Positions 45,272 through 52,475 of a stretch of DNA of 64,000 nucleotides are shown piece after piece. The notes under the pieces were generated by a model. The model ran no database searches. It had not been told where the DNA came from and was given only the letters and a program-made list of their open reading frames with translations. Position numbers and translations under genes: made by a program. Source of the stretch: Prevotella sp. (GTDB taxonomy: Bacteria > Bacteroidota > Bacteroidia > Bacteroidales > Bacteroidaceae); contig JAFPVC010000061.1 of assembly GCA_017413085.1 (NCBI GenBank), positions 62,001 to 126,000 on the forward strand. The letters are read 5' to 3'. Position 1 is the first letter of the stretch. Every line of letters begins with the position of its first letter.

Positions 45272-46792
45272 TCATCTATTATATAAGGAATAGCTGAATG
45301 CCTTAGGCAGGTATTTGATAATATCACCAGCTATTAGACTCTCCATACCAAGGTCACGTGCAGCATAGTCGCCAGCAAGTCCATGCAGGTACATACCCAC
45401 CAATGCAGCATCAGCAGGAACATAGCCACGAGCGAGCAGTCCAGTAATGATACCAGTCAGCACATCACCACTGCCGGCCGTTGCCATACCAGCATTCCCT
45501 GTACTGTTGAAATAGATTTTCCCATCAGGCATACATAATGCGCTGTAATGTCCTTTAAGAATAATGTATCCGCGCAAACGCTGGGCCAAGTCACTTGCCT
45601 TCATCAGCCTGTCATAATCATCAGCAGGAGCGGTATCACACAGTTTGTCCATCTCTTTCGGATGCGGAGTAAGGATCATACCGTCGGGCAGTTGCTGCAG
45701 CCAAGCCCTGTGCACGGCAAGGATATTCAATGCATCAGCATCAATCACCACAGGAACTTTAGAACTTCTAATCTGCGTCATCATTGCCACAGCAGCCGTT
45801 TCGAGCGTTCCCAGTCCAGGACCTATGCCCAAGGCATCATACCTTGACGAATCCACCGCCTGGCTGAAAGACTCCTCATCTCTGTCAACATCAACGACAG
45901 CCTCCGGCACGCCAAGTTGCATTATCGTACTATTGCACAACGGAGTATGAACAGTCAGTTTACCAACGCCACTTCTCAAACAAGCCTTCGACGCAAGCAG
46001 TGCTGCACCTGCCATGCCATAACTACCGGCCACAAGCAAGGCGTGCCCCATCGTTCCCTTATGCGCAAACTTGTCACGCGACAACATACGACATCTAACC
46101 ATCATTTCGTCAACGACCTCATATTGCGCATCGGTATCACGAATGAAATCACGGCTCAATCCAATATCGAGCACCCTGAGTTCACCAACATACTGCTGAT
46201 TATCAGCCAGCATCATACACAGTTTCTTCATGCCAAGCGTCAGAGTGACATCTGCCTCAATGATATTCTGCCTGACATTATACATATTATCCTCCGGCAT
46301 CAATCCTGACGGAAGGTCTATGCTCACCACCTTTGCATCAGACTGATTGATATACCTGACCACTGCAGCAAAACCTCCAGTCAAAGGTTTCGACAATCCA
46401 GAACCGAACAACCCATCAACCACCACGACATCGCTGGTCAGCTTCGGCGGTTCAAACTCCTGAGTTATTTCCTTCAGTGCATCGGCATATTTAGCCTTCA
46501 ATCTGTCACGATTAGCAGCACAATCATCAGAGAGTTTGCCACTGACATTAAACAGATAGGCCACCGCCTTCACGCCCTCGTCGCGCAGCAGCCGAGTAAC
46601 AGCAAGTGCGTCACCGCCATTGTTGCCAGGACCGGCAAAGACTATAAACTCTGTTTCCTCATTACAGAATCCGAGCAGTTCTTTCTTCAAAGCCACCGCA
46701 GCTCTTTCCATCAACGCCACTGATGAAATAGGTTCATGCTCGATGGTATACCTATCAAGGTCATGTATCTGTGAAGCCGTGAAAATTTTCAT
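45272..46792 (-). CDS. nnr: Bifunctional NAD(P)H-hydrate epimerase/dehydratase
   Basis: The 506-residue cytoplasmic protein joins an N-terminal YjeF epimerase domain (GPGNNGGDALAVTRL from residue 55, DGLFGSGLSKPLTGG, SIDLPSG) to a C-terminal ribokinase-like dehydratase domain. The latter has ALLVAGSYGMAGAALLASKACLRSG, GIGPGLGT, ILTPHPKEMDKL and TAGSGDVLTGIITGLLARG. It repairs hydrated NADH and NADPH, with the dehydratase normally using ADP. The length is normal for the fused form. It is transcribed divergently from hpt, with a TAAATTTG -7 element at 46835-46842 on the minus strand. Confidence 0.94.
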   Translation of the reverse strand: MKIFTASQIHDLDRYTIEHEPISSVALMERAAVALKKELLGFCNEETEFIVFAGPGNNGGDALAVTRLLRDEGVKAVAYLFNVSGKLSDDCAANRDRLKAKYADALKEITQEFEPPKLTSDVVVVDGLFGSGLSKPLTGGFAAVVRYINQSDAKVVSIDLPSGLMPEDNMYNVRQNIIEADVTLTLGMKKLCMMLADNQQYVGELRVLDIGLSRDFIRDTDAQYEVVDEMMVRCRMLSRDKFAHKGTMGHALLVAGSYGMAGAALLASKACLRSGVGKLTVHTPLCNSTIMQLGVPEAVVDVDRDEESFSQAVDSSRYDALGIGPGLGTLETAAVAMMTQIRSSKVPVVIDADALNILAVHRAWLQQLPDGMILTPHPKEMDKLCDTAPADDYDRLMKASDLAQRLRGYIILKGHYSALCMPDGKIYFNSTGNAGMATAGSGDVLTGIITGLLARGYVPADAALVGMYLHGLAGDYAARDLGMESLIAGDIIKYLPKAFSYSLYNR

Positions 46793-46885
46793 GTGTGAAT
46801 GCTATTTTGTCGGTTACTATATATAAATAATGTGCAAATTTACAAAAAAGATATGAGATAAAGCAAATATTTCAAAGTTTTTTCG

Positions 46886-46893
46886 TAATTTTG
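46886..46893 (+). promoter_or_regulatory. -7 element for hpt-adk
   Basis: TAATTTTG lies 19 bp before the hpt start codon. No clear TTG at -33. The minus-strand TAAATTTG for nnr is at 46835-46842, so the 120-bp gap is a divergent promoter region. Confidence 0.55.
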
Positions 46894-46912
46894 CATCAAA
46901 ATTGCTATTCTC

Positions 46913-47461
46913 ATGTCATCAGAGCTCATCAAAATAAAGGATAAGACATTCCGCAAGACCATATCCGAGCAAGAGATACTACTTGCCGTAAGCAACGTGG
47001 CCAAGCGCATTGAGAAAGACTACAGCGAGGCCAACCCCGTATTTGTCGTGGTGCTCAACGGTGCTTTTGTCTTCGCCTCAGACTTGTTGCGCTTGCTCAA
47101 TTTCCCCTGCACCTACTCATTCACGAAGTTAAGCAGCTACGAGGGAATAAACTCAAACGGCAGAATAGCAGAGCAACTGTCAGTGACCGAAGATATAACA
47201 GGCAGACATGTAGTCATCATCGAAGACATCGTTGACACAGGCTTCAGCATGCAGTACCTTGTAAAGAGGTTGCAAGAGCGTCGCCCCGCATCAATTGAAA
47301 TATGCGCATTGTCACACAAGCCTGAGAAAATACAAGTAGACGGTCTCAATATAAAATACACAGGCATGACGCTGCCCGAGGCTTTCATAGTGGGCTACGG
47401 TCTTGACTACGACGGCGAGGGCCGGCAGTTGCGCGACATATACTCACTGTTAGAAGACTAA
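46913..47461 (+). CDS. hpt: Hypoxanthine phosphoribosyltransferase
   Basis: The 182-residue purine-salvage enzyme has the PRPP-binding motif VVIIEDIVDTG (residues 100-110) and the VLNGAFVFASDLLR loop. A C-terminal FIVGYGLDYDGEGRQLRD segment is also typical of hypoxanthine-guanine transferases. It converts hypoxanthine or guanine with PRPP to IMP or GMP. It is followed after 37 bp by adk on the same strand, the order usually seen in Bacteroidales. Confidence 0.94.
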   Translation: MSSELIKIKDKTFRKTISEQEILLAVSNVAKRIEKDYSEANPVFVVVLNGAFVFASDLLRLLNFPCTYSFTKLSSYEGINSNGRIAEQLSVTEDITGRHVVIIEDIVDTGFSMQYLVKRLQERRPASIEICALSHKPEKIQVDGLNIKYTGMTLPEAFIVGYGLDYDGEGRQLRDIYSLLED

Positions 47462-47498
47462 ATGTATAAAAAAACATAAACAACAGATTAAGGTAAAA

Positions 47499-48071
47499 AT
47501 GAAGAACATCGTAATTTTTGGTGCCCCAGGTTCAGGCAAGGGTACACAGAGCGACAAAATCATTGAGGAATTCGGAGTCGCTCACATCTCAACAGGCGAC
47601 GTGCTGCGTGCAGAAATCAAAGCTGGCACCGAACTCGGCAAGACCGCCTCTGGTTACATCAACGAAGGCAAGCTCGTGCCAGACTCTCTCATCATCGACA
47701 TGCTGGCAGCCACGCTCGACAGCAAGGGCAAGGATATCCCCGGCGTAATATTCGACGGTTTCCCACGCACCATTGCACAGGCCGAGGCTCTTGACAAGAT
47801 GCTTGAGGAGCGCGGCGAAAAGGTTAACGTTGTTATTGGCCTTGAGGTCGACGATGCCGAACTCATCAAACGCATCATTGCACGCGGACAAACCTCTGGC
47901 CGTGCTGACGACAACGAGGAGACAGCGAAGAAGCGTCTGGCAACATACTACTCGCAGACTCTGCCGCTGAAAGACTTCTACATCAAGCAGAACAAGTATG
48001 CACGCATTGACGGTGTAGGCTCTATCGATGTAATATACGGAGAAATCAGCAAAGCTATCAAAGAAGCATAA
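47499..48071 (+). CDS. adk: Adenylate kinase
   Basis: The 190-residue kinase has the P-loop GAPGSGKGTQ (8-17), the AMP-binding region HISTGDVLRAEI and FDGFPRTIAQAEAL, and the lid DDNEETAKKRL. The short lid lacks zinc cysteines, as in many Bacteroidota. It balances AMP, ADP and ATP. A 24-bp perfect hairpin follows and is shared with the convergent argG gene. Confidence 0.96.
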   Translation: MKNIVIFGAPGSGKGTQSDKIIEEFGVAHISTGDVLRAEIKAGTELGKTASGYINEGKLVPDSLIIDMLAATLDSKGKDIPGVIFDGFPRTIAQAEALDKMLEERGEKVNVVIGLEVDDAELIKRIIARGQTSGRADDNEETAKKRLATYYSQTLPLKDFYIKQNKYARIDGVGSIDVIYGEISKAIKEA

Positions 48072-48077
48072 ACATCA

Positions 48078-48130
48078 TGATAAACCATAAAGAGGCGGTA
48101 CAATTAGTACCGCCTCTTTATGGTTTATCA
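48078..48130. terminator. Bidirectional terminator between adk and argG
   Basis: A perfect 24-bp inverted repeat (48078-48101 with 48107-48130) has only a 5-nt loop (AATTA). The A/T-rich outer part gives a U-rich 3' end in both directions (TTTATGGTTTATCA), so it can stop adk and argG transcripts. Confidence 0.9.
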
Positions 48131-48146
48131 GAAGATCAACTCCACT

Positions 48147-49340
48147 TTATCTTCTCTCATCTGGATGTGCCAGATAGTATGCGCGGAGTGCAGTTGATGA
48201 AACCTTGATGAAGCCCTTGGCATCCTCTGACGACCATGCCTTGGCAGTCTCACCGTATTCGCCGAGCTTGTTCTTCACAAGGTCGTTAGGTGAGTCAACG
48301 CCTACAGTCTGGAAGCAAAGAGGATGGAGCTCAAGTTCTACCACACCGGTGACGTTGCGCTGTGATGATGTGAGCATAGCCTCGATGTCAGCCATCACTG
48401 GCTCCAGATACTGTGACTCATGGAGGAACATGCCGTACCAGTTGGCAACCTGATCTTTCCAATACTGCTGCCACTTAGACAGAGTGAATTTCTCAAGGAA
48501 ACGGTGTGCACCAATGATAAGCATAGGAGCTGCAGCCTCGAAGCCTACACGACCCTTGATGCCGATGATGGTGTCGCCTACGTGACAGTCACGACCGATG
48601 CCGTAAGCAGCGCCAATCTCCTCTACAGCCTGTATAGCCTTAATCTTGTCGTCATATTTCGTTCCGTTGACAGATACCAACTCGCCCTTCTCAAAACCGA
48701 GCTTCAAGGTCTCAGGACCTTCCTTGGTAGGGTGCTTCAGGTATGCGCTCTCAGGCAAGCCCTGCTTAGAGTCGAGTATCTCGCCACCGCAGATAGATGT
48801 GCCCCATATACCTACGTTGTAAGAATACTTCAGCTTTGTGAAGTCAGCACTGAAACCATGTGCATTCAGGTAGTCTATCTCTTCCTGACGAGAGAGGTTG
48901 CCGTCGCGTGTCAGGGTGATAATCTCCACACCCGGAGCCATTACGAGGAATGTCATGTCGAAACGAATCTGGTCGTTGCCTGCGCCAGTAGAACCATGTG
49001 CGATAGCGTCAGCACCGATTTCGTTGGCATAGCGTGCGATAGCGATAGCCTGGAAGATACGCTCTGACGATACAGAGATAGGATAGCAGTTGTTACGCAG
49101 CACGTTGCCATAGACCATGTACTTCAGCGATTTCTCATAGTACTCCTGAGTAACGTCTAGCGTCACATACTGCTTTGCGCCCAGCTTGTAGGCGTTCTCT
49201 TCATTGGTTTTCAACTGCTCGGCAGAGAAACCGCCGGTGTTTGCACAAGCGGCATATACCTCATAACCGTCCTGTGCAAGTTTCATCACTGTGTAAGAGG
49301 TATCAAGACCTCCACTGAAAGCTACTACTACTTTTTTCAT
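48147..49340 (-). CDS. argG: Argininosuccinate synthase
   Basis: The 397-residue enzyme carries the PP-loop AFSGGLDTSY (8-17), GSTGAGNDQIRF, GNLSRQEEIDYL and GRVGFEAAAPML. It joins citrulline and aspartate using ATP to form argininosuccinate, the penultimate step to arginine. It is the last of three genes argR, GNAT and argG on the minus strand, 84 bp after the GNAT gene. Confidence 0.96.
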   Translation of the reverse strand: MKKVVVAFSGGLDTSYTVMKLAQDGYEVYAACANTGGFSAEQLKTNEENAYKLGAKQYVTLDVTQEYYEKSLKYMVYGNVLRNNCYPISVSSERIFQAIAIARYANEIGADAIAHGSTGAGNDQIRFDMTFLVMAPGVEIITLTRDGNLSRQEEIDYLNAHGFSADFTKLKYSYNVGIWGTSICGGEILDSKQGLPESAYLKHPTKEGPETLKLGFEKGELVSVNGTKYDDKIKAIQAVEEIGAAYGIGRDCHVGDTIIGIKGRVGFEAAAPMLIIGAHRFLEKFTLSKWQQYWKDQVANWYGMFLHESQYLEPVMADIEAMLTSSQRNVTGVVELELHPLCFQTVGVDSPNDLVKNKLGEYGETAKAWSSEDAKGFIKVSSTALRAYYLAHPDERR

Positions 49341-49424
49341 TTTATTTAGTCGTTTTTATTGTCCGGGGTTTTCGTTGTTTCATTATGACGAAATATCGTT
49401 ATATCGAGAAATTGAAACAAAATA

Positions 49425-50036
49425 TCAAAACTCTATTCCTCTCTCCGTCAGGCTCTTCATCACATCATGGAAGACGTTGGCCGGCGTGGGCTCACCCTTG
49501 TGATCCTTCGGGTCATAGAGCATACCTGTGCAGATGCAGAACTTACGTTGCTTCATCTCCAGTATGGGATGGTTCACACATCCCTGACAACCACGCCAGA
49601 AAGCCTCGTCGTCAGTCAACTGATTGAACGATACCGGCACATATCCAAGTGCGGTATTCATCTTCATCACCGCATCGCCAGATGTCAGCGAGAAGATCTT
49701 TGCCTCCGGCCATCTCACGCGTGCCAGAGTGAATGTATAGTCCTTGATACGCTTGGCTATGCCGAGACCCTGAAAATCAGGATGCACGATGAGTCCAGAG
49801 GTGGTCACATAACTTTTGTTGCCCCATGTCTCAATGTAGCTAAACCCTGCGAAACGGTCATTCTCGTCAAGCGCTATGACGGCCTTACCCTCCTTCATTT
49901 TCGTAGCCACATACTCATGTGTGCGCTCCGCAATGCCTGTGCCGCGTTTCTTGGCAGCGATACGGATGGTGTCGAGTATCTCATCGACGTACTTCTCATG
50001 TGTGGCATCAGCCACAAGTATTCTGATGTTTGCCAA
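49425..50036 (-). CDS. GNAT acetyltransferase in the arginine cluster
   Basis: The 203-residue protein has one GNAT domain with AVIALDENDRFAGFSYIETW, SYVTTSGLIVHPDFQGLGIAKRIKDYTF (the acetyl-CoA Q/R-x-x-G-x-G/A loop) and the Cys-rich C-terminus WRGCQGCVNHPILEMKQRKFCICTGM. It lies between argR and argG. In Bacteroidota, where the arginine pathway uses N-succinyl intermediates, such a protein could make N-acylglutamate, but this is inferred from position only. A metal or cofactor may bind the clustered cysteines. Confidence 0.8.
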   Translation of the reverse strand: MANIRILVADATHEKYVDEILDTIRIAAKKRGTGIAERTHEYVATKMKEGKAVIALDENDRFAGFSYIETWGNKSYVTTSGLIVHPDFQGLGIAKRIKDYTFTLARVRWPEAKIFSLTSGDAVMKMNTALGYVPVSFNQLTDDEAFWRGCQGCVNHPILEMKQRKFCICTGMLYDPKDHKGEPTPANVFHDVMKSLTERGIEF

Positions 50037-50082
50037 TTCTGAAATTATAAATTATGAATTAGTAATTATGCTTTATAAATTA

Positions 50083-50568
50083 TTATATCACCATATCCGG
50101 CAATACAGCCGACAGTTCATCTATTATATTAAGGTGTAACGCACCTTCGCGTATTACAATAAATATGGTGTCATCACCGGCTAATGTTCCCAGCACGTCG
50201 GGCAGTGCCGCCGCATCTATGTTAGACGCTATGCTGCTTGCAAACCCCGGCCGCGTTCGCATCACCGCCATATTGCCCGAGAACTGTATCGATTCAAAAC
50301 CTGTAACCAACGGCAGGTCTTTCTTTGGCTCCGGCCTATGCTGGCGGCGGTAGTCATTCTCGTTTGGCAGCACATAATACTGCTTACCGTCACTGTTTGT
50401 AGCCTTTGCCACCTGCAGATAACGCAAGTCGCGCGATACAGTGGGCTGTGTTACCTCTATGTTCTGTCTTGCCAAAGCCTGCATTACTTCCTCGTGCGAT
50501 GCCAACTGATTGTTGAGTATCACAAGGCGCAGAGCCGCAAGACGGTCGTTTCTGGATAATGCCTGCAT
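50083..50568 (-). CDS. argR: Arginine repressor ArgR
   Basis: The 161-residue regulator has an N-terminal winged helix ([15 protein letters not shown], ~41-55) and a C-terminal arginine-binding hexamerisation domain with [16 protein letters not shown]. With arginine bound it represses biosynthetic genes. Two ARG-box-like sites lie over its own promoter and start codon, indicating autoregulation. It heads the operon argR-GNAT-argG. Confidence 0.94.
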   Translation of the reverse strand: MQALSRNDRLAALRLVILNNQLASHEEVMQALARQNIEVTQPTVSRDLRYLQVAKATNSDGKQYYVLPNENDYRRQHRPEPKKDLPLVTGFESIQFSGNMAVMRTRPGFASSIASNIDAAALPDVLGTLAGDDTIFIVIREGALHLNIIDELSAVLPDMVI

Positions 50569-50614
50569 GAATATTTATTCGTCAACAGGGTGCAAAATTA
50601 CGAATAATTATTCA
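50568..50614 (-). promoter_or_regulatory. Two ARG-box-like operators at the argR promoter
   Basis: TGAATATTTATTCG (50568-50581) and CGAATAATTATTCA (50601-50614) each match the enterobacterial ARG box TGAATnnnnATTCA at all but one conserved position. They are spaced 33 bp centre to centre. The second fills the spacer between -33 and -7. Confidence 0.75.
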
Positions 50615-50622
50615 AATGGCAA
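50593..50622 (-). promoter_or_regulatory. argR promoter
   Basis: On the minus strand TTG (50620-50622), a 19-bp spacer and TAATTTTG (50593-50600) match the consensus exactly. Confidence 0.85.
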
Positions 50623-50662
50623 AATTTTTTTATAATTATTTTCAACTGTAACTGAAACAAAA

Positions 50663-50698
50663 CAAAAAAAAGAACACTCACTTGCGGAATGTTCTTTT
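50663..50698 (-). terminator. Terminator after the 5'-nucleotidase gene
   Basis: AAAAGAACA pairs with TGTTCTTTT across a 13-nt loop, and a T-run follows on the minus strand, 9 bp downstream of the stop codon. Confidence 0.8.
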
Positions 50699-50706
50699 CT
50701 GTTGTA

Positions 50707-52272
50707 TTATTTCACAGTAATTCGGCCTTGTGGATAACGATAAAGTTCCGGCACCGTCGAGTTATACTTCTCTTTTATGTATTTTATCAGTATCTCCCTG
50801 TAGTTCAATGTCTGTCCCTTTGATGTGATGGTACATTGCTTGAAGACAGACTGCAGTCCGCCGCCGGTAACACAGTAGTCTGTAGTCGCCACGGTATATG
50901 TGCGTTGCGGGTCAACGGGCAGGTATTCACCCGTCTGCCTGTCGAGTACCATAACGTCAGACACTCCATCGCCTATATTCGCTGTAAATTTCAAACCAGA
51001 CACCTGCGGGAAGTCTGCATACGGTTTTGGCAGGAACCGCGTGGATTTTGTCAGCACTTCCAATATCTGCTCGCCAGTGGCGTTTATCGTCACTACGTTA
51101 TTGTCGTATGGCAGCATGGCGATGATGTTGCCAAGAGTCAGTGTGCCAGTGGTGTATGGCAGTTCGCTGCGTATGGAACCGGCATTCATAATACCGATGT
51201 CAGTGCCACTCATTTTGCGAAAAGCATCCATCAGCAGGTCGCCAGCATTTGTCTCACCCATGCGCACGGCCTCGTTGCCGTCGTCATCAAGAATCCTCAG
51301 AGCGAAGGGACACTGGCACACTGGCTGACGTGTTACCTCGTCGCATAGAGCCTTGATGCTGTCTGTGGTATGCTTCACATTGATGTTCTCGAAGGGAACA
51401 TCGTCGGAATGTAGCAGTGTAGTACTCATCTTTCCTCCCTGTTGTATTAGTAGTTTGCCGATGTCCTTGAATTTTGTTCCCGCCTGTGTTATCAGCACGG
51501 GTTTGCCGTCGCTGCTCATGACAGTCTCCGACGGAATAGTGGTGTGCGTATGACCGTCGAGCACCACGTCAATGCCGGTGGTGTTGCTTACAAGCAGATG
51601 GGAATCGACGTTCATCGTAATAGGCCGCTCACCAAGATGCGAGAGTATAACGACATAGTCTGCCCCCTTGCTTTTTACGGCATCCACCTGTTCCTGAACC
51701 TGTCTGAACACTTCCGTGGGACATAGGTCATACAGCATCCTGCCCTCCTTGTCGTAGAAGGCAAATTCCTCCGACACCATGGTTATGGGAGTGACCACAC
51801 CGATAAATGCCACAGTTTTTCCACTGAGTTTCTTCATGACGTATGGCAGGTATATCCTGTTGTGGTCAGCATCGGTGAAGTTGACGCAGGTGACAGGCGC
51901 ACCAAGGTCGTCAAGCAGTTCGCGCAACCGTGGCACATAGTAGTCAAACTCATGGTTGCCCAATGTCACGGCATCATAGCCCACCGTTTTCATTATATCG
52001 ATGATGTACTGTCCATGGGATATAGCACCTACAATGTCGCCCTGCAGGAAATCACCGCACGACACCACCGCTACGTCAGCCGTGTCGCGTATGGCATCAC
52101 GCAGGCCTGCCAGTTTTGCATAGCCATCAATGCCGCAGTGCACGTCGTTTTCATAGAGAATGACGATACTCTTGTCCTTCTTGCCGTCATTGGAAACGAC
52201 CACAGTGCTGCTACGTCCTGCAAGAACTGCCACGGTCGAAACCATAAAGATTATCTTCTTAAAAAAACGCAT
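50707..52272 (-). CDS. 5'-nucleotidase/UshA-family phosphoesterase with altered lipobox
   Basis: The 521-residue exported enzyme has the metallophosphoesterase motifs ILYENDVHCGIDG, VVSCGDFLQGD, TLGNHEFDYYV, VILSHLGE and LDGHTHTT. The 5_nucleotid_C domain follows with GDLLMDAFRKMSGTDIGIMNAGSIRSEL. Enzymes of this family release phosphate from nucleotides outside the inner membrane. The signal ends VAVLAGRSS, exactly where a lipobox LAGC would be expected. Codon 20 is CGT, one transition from the Cys codon TGT, so the protein may have lost its lipid anchor. A hairpin follows the gene. Confidence 0.9.
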   Translation of the reverse strand: MRFFKKIIFMVSTVAVLAGRSSTVVVSNDGKKDKSIVILYENDVHCGIDGYAKLAGLRDAIRDTADVAVVSCGDFLQGDIVGAISHGQYIIDIMKTVGYDAVTLGNHEFDYYVPRLRELLDDLGAPVTCVNFTDADHNRIYLPYVMKKLSGKTVAFIGVVTPITMVSEEFAFYDKEGRMLYDLCPTEVFRQVQEQVDAVKSKGADYVVILSHLGERPITMNVDSHLLVSNTTGIDVVLDGHTHTTIPSETVMSSDGKPVLITQAGTKFKDIGKLLIQQGGKMSTTLLHSDDVPFENINVKHTTDSIKALCDEVTRQPVCQCPFALRILDDDGNEAVRMGETNAGDLLMDAFRKMSGTDIGIMNAGSIRSELPYTTGTLTLGNIIAMLPYDNNVVTINATGEQILEVLTKSTRFLPKPYADFPQVSGLKFTANIGDGVSDVMVLDRQTGEYLPVDPQRTYTVATTDYCVTGGGLQSVFKQCTITSKGQTLNYREILIKYIKEKYNSTVPELYRYPQGRITVK

Positions 52273-52432
52273 ATCTATATCAAAAAATCACACATAGTGA
52301 GTTGCCTCTAATTATTTAAACGCTGTTGTTAAGAAAATAGTATTTACCATTGTTAAAAGGAAGAAAAATGGATAGTTTAAAACTCTAACCTGATGTTTAG
52401 TAGAGTGTTTTATAAATATTTAACGTAGGATT

Positions 52433-52464
52433 TTGGCGGAAATAAAATATGATTATTATCTTTG
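52433..52464 (+). promoter_or_regulatory. Promoter for the propeller-AraC regulator
   Basis: TTG (52433-52435) and TATCTTTG (52457-52464) are separated by 21 bp. The start codon at 52476 leaves a very short leader of about 5 nt, so the message may be almost leaderless. The rest of the 52273-52475 gap is AT-rich with nothing else recognised. Confidence 0.65.
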
Positions 52465-52475
52465 CAACAAATTAA

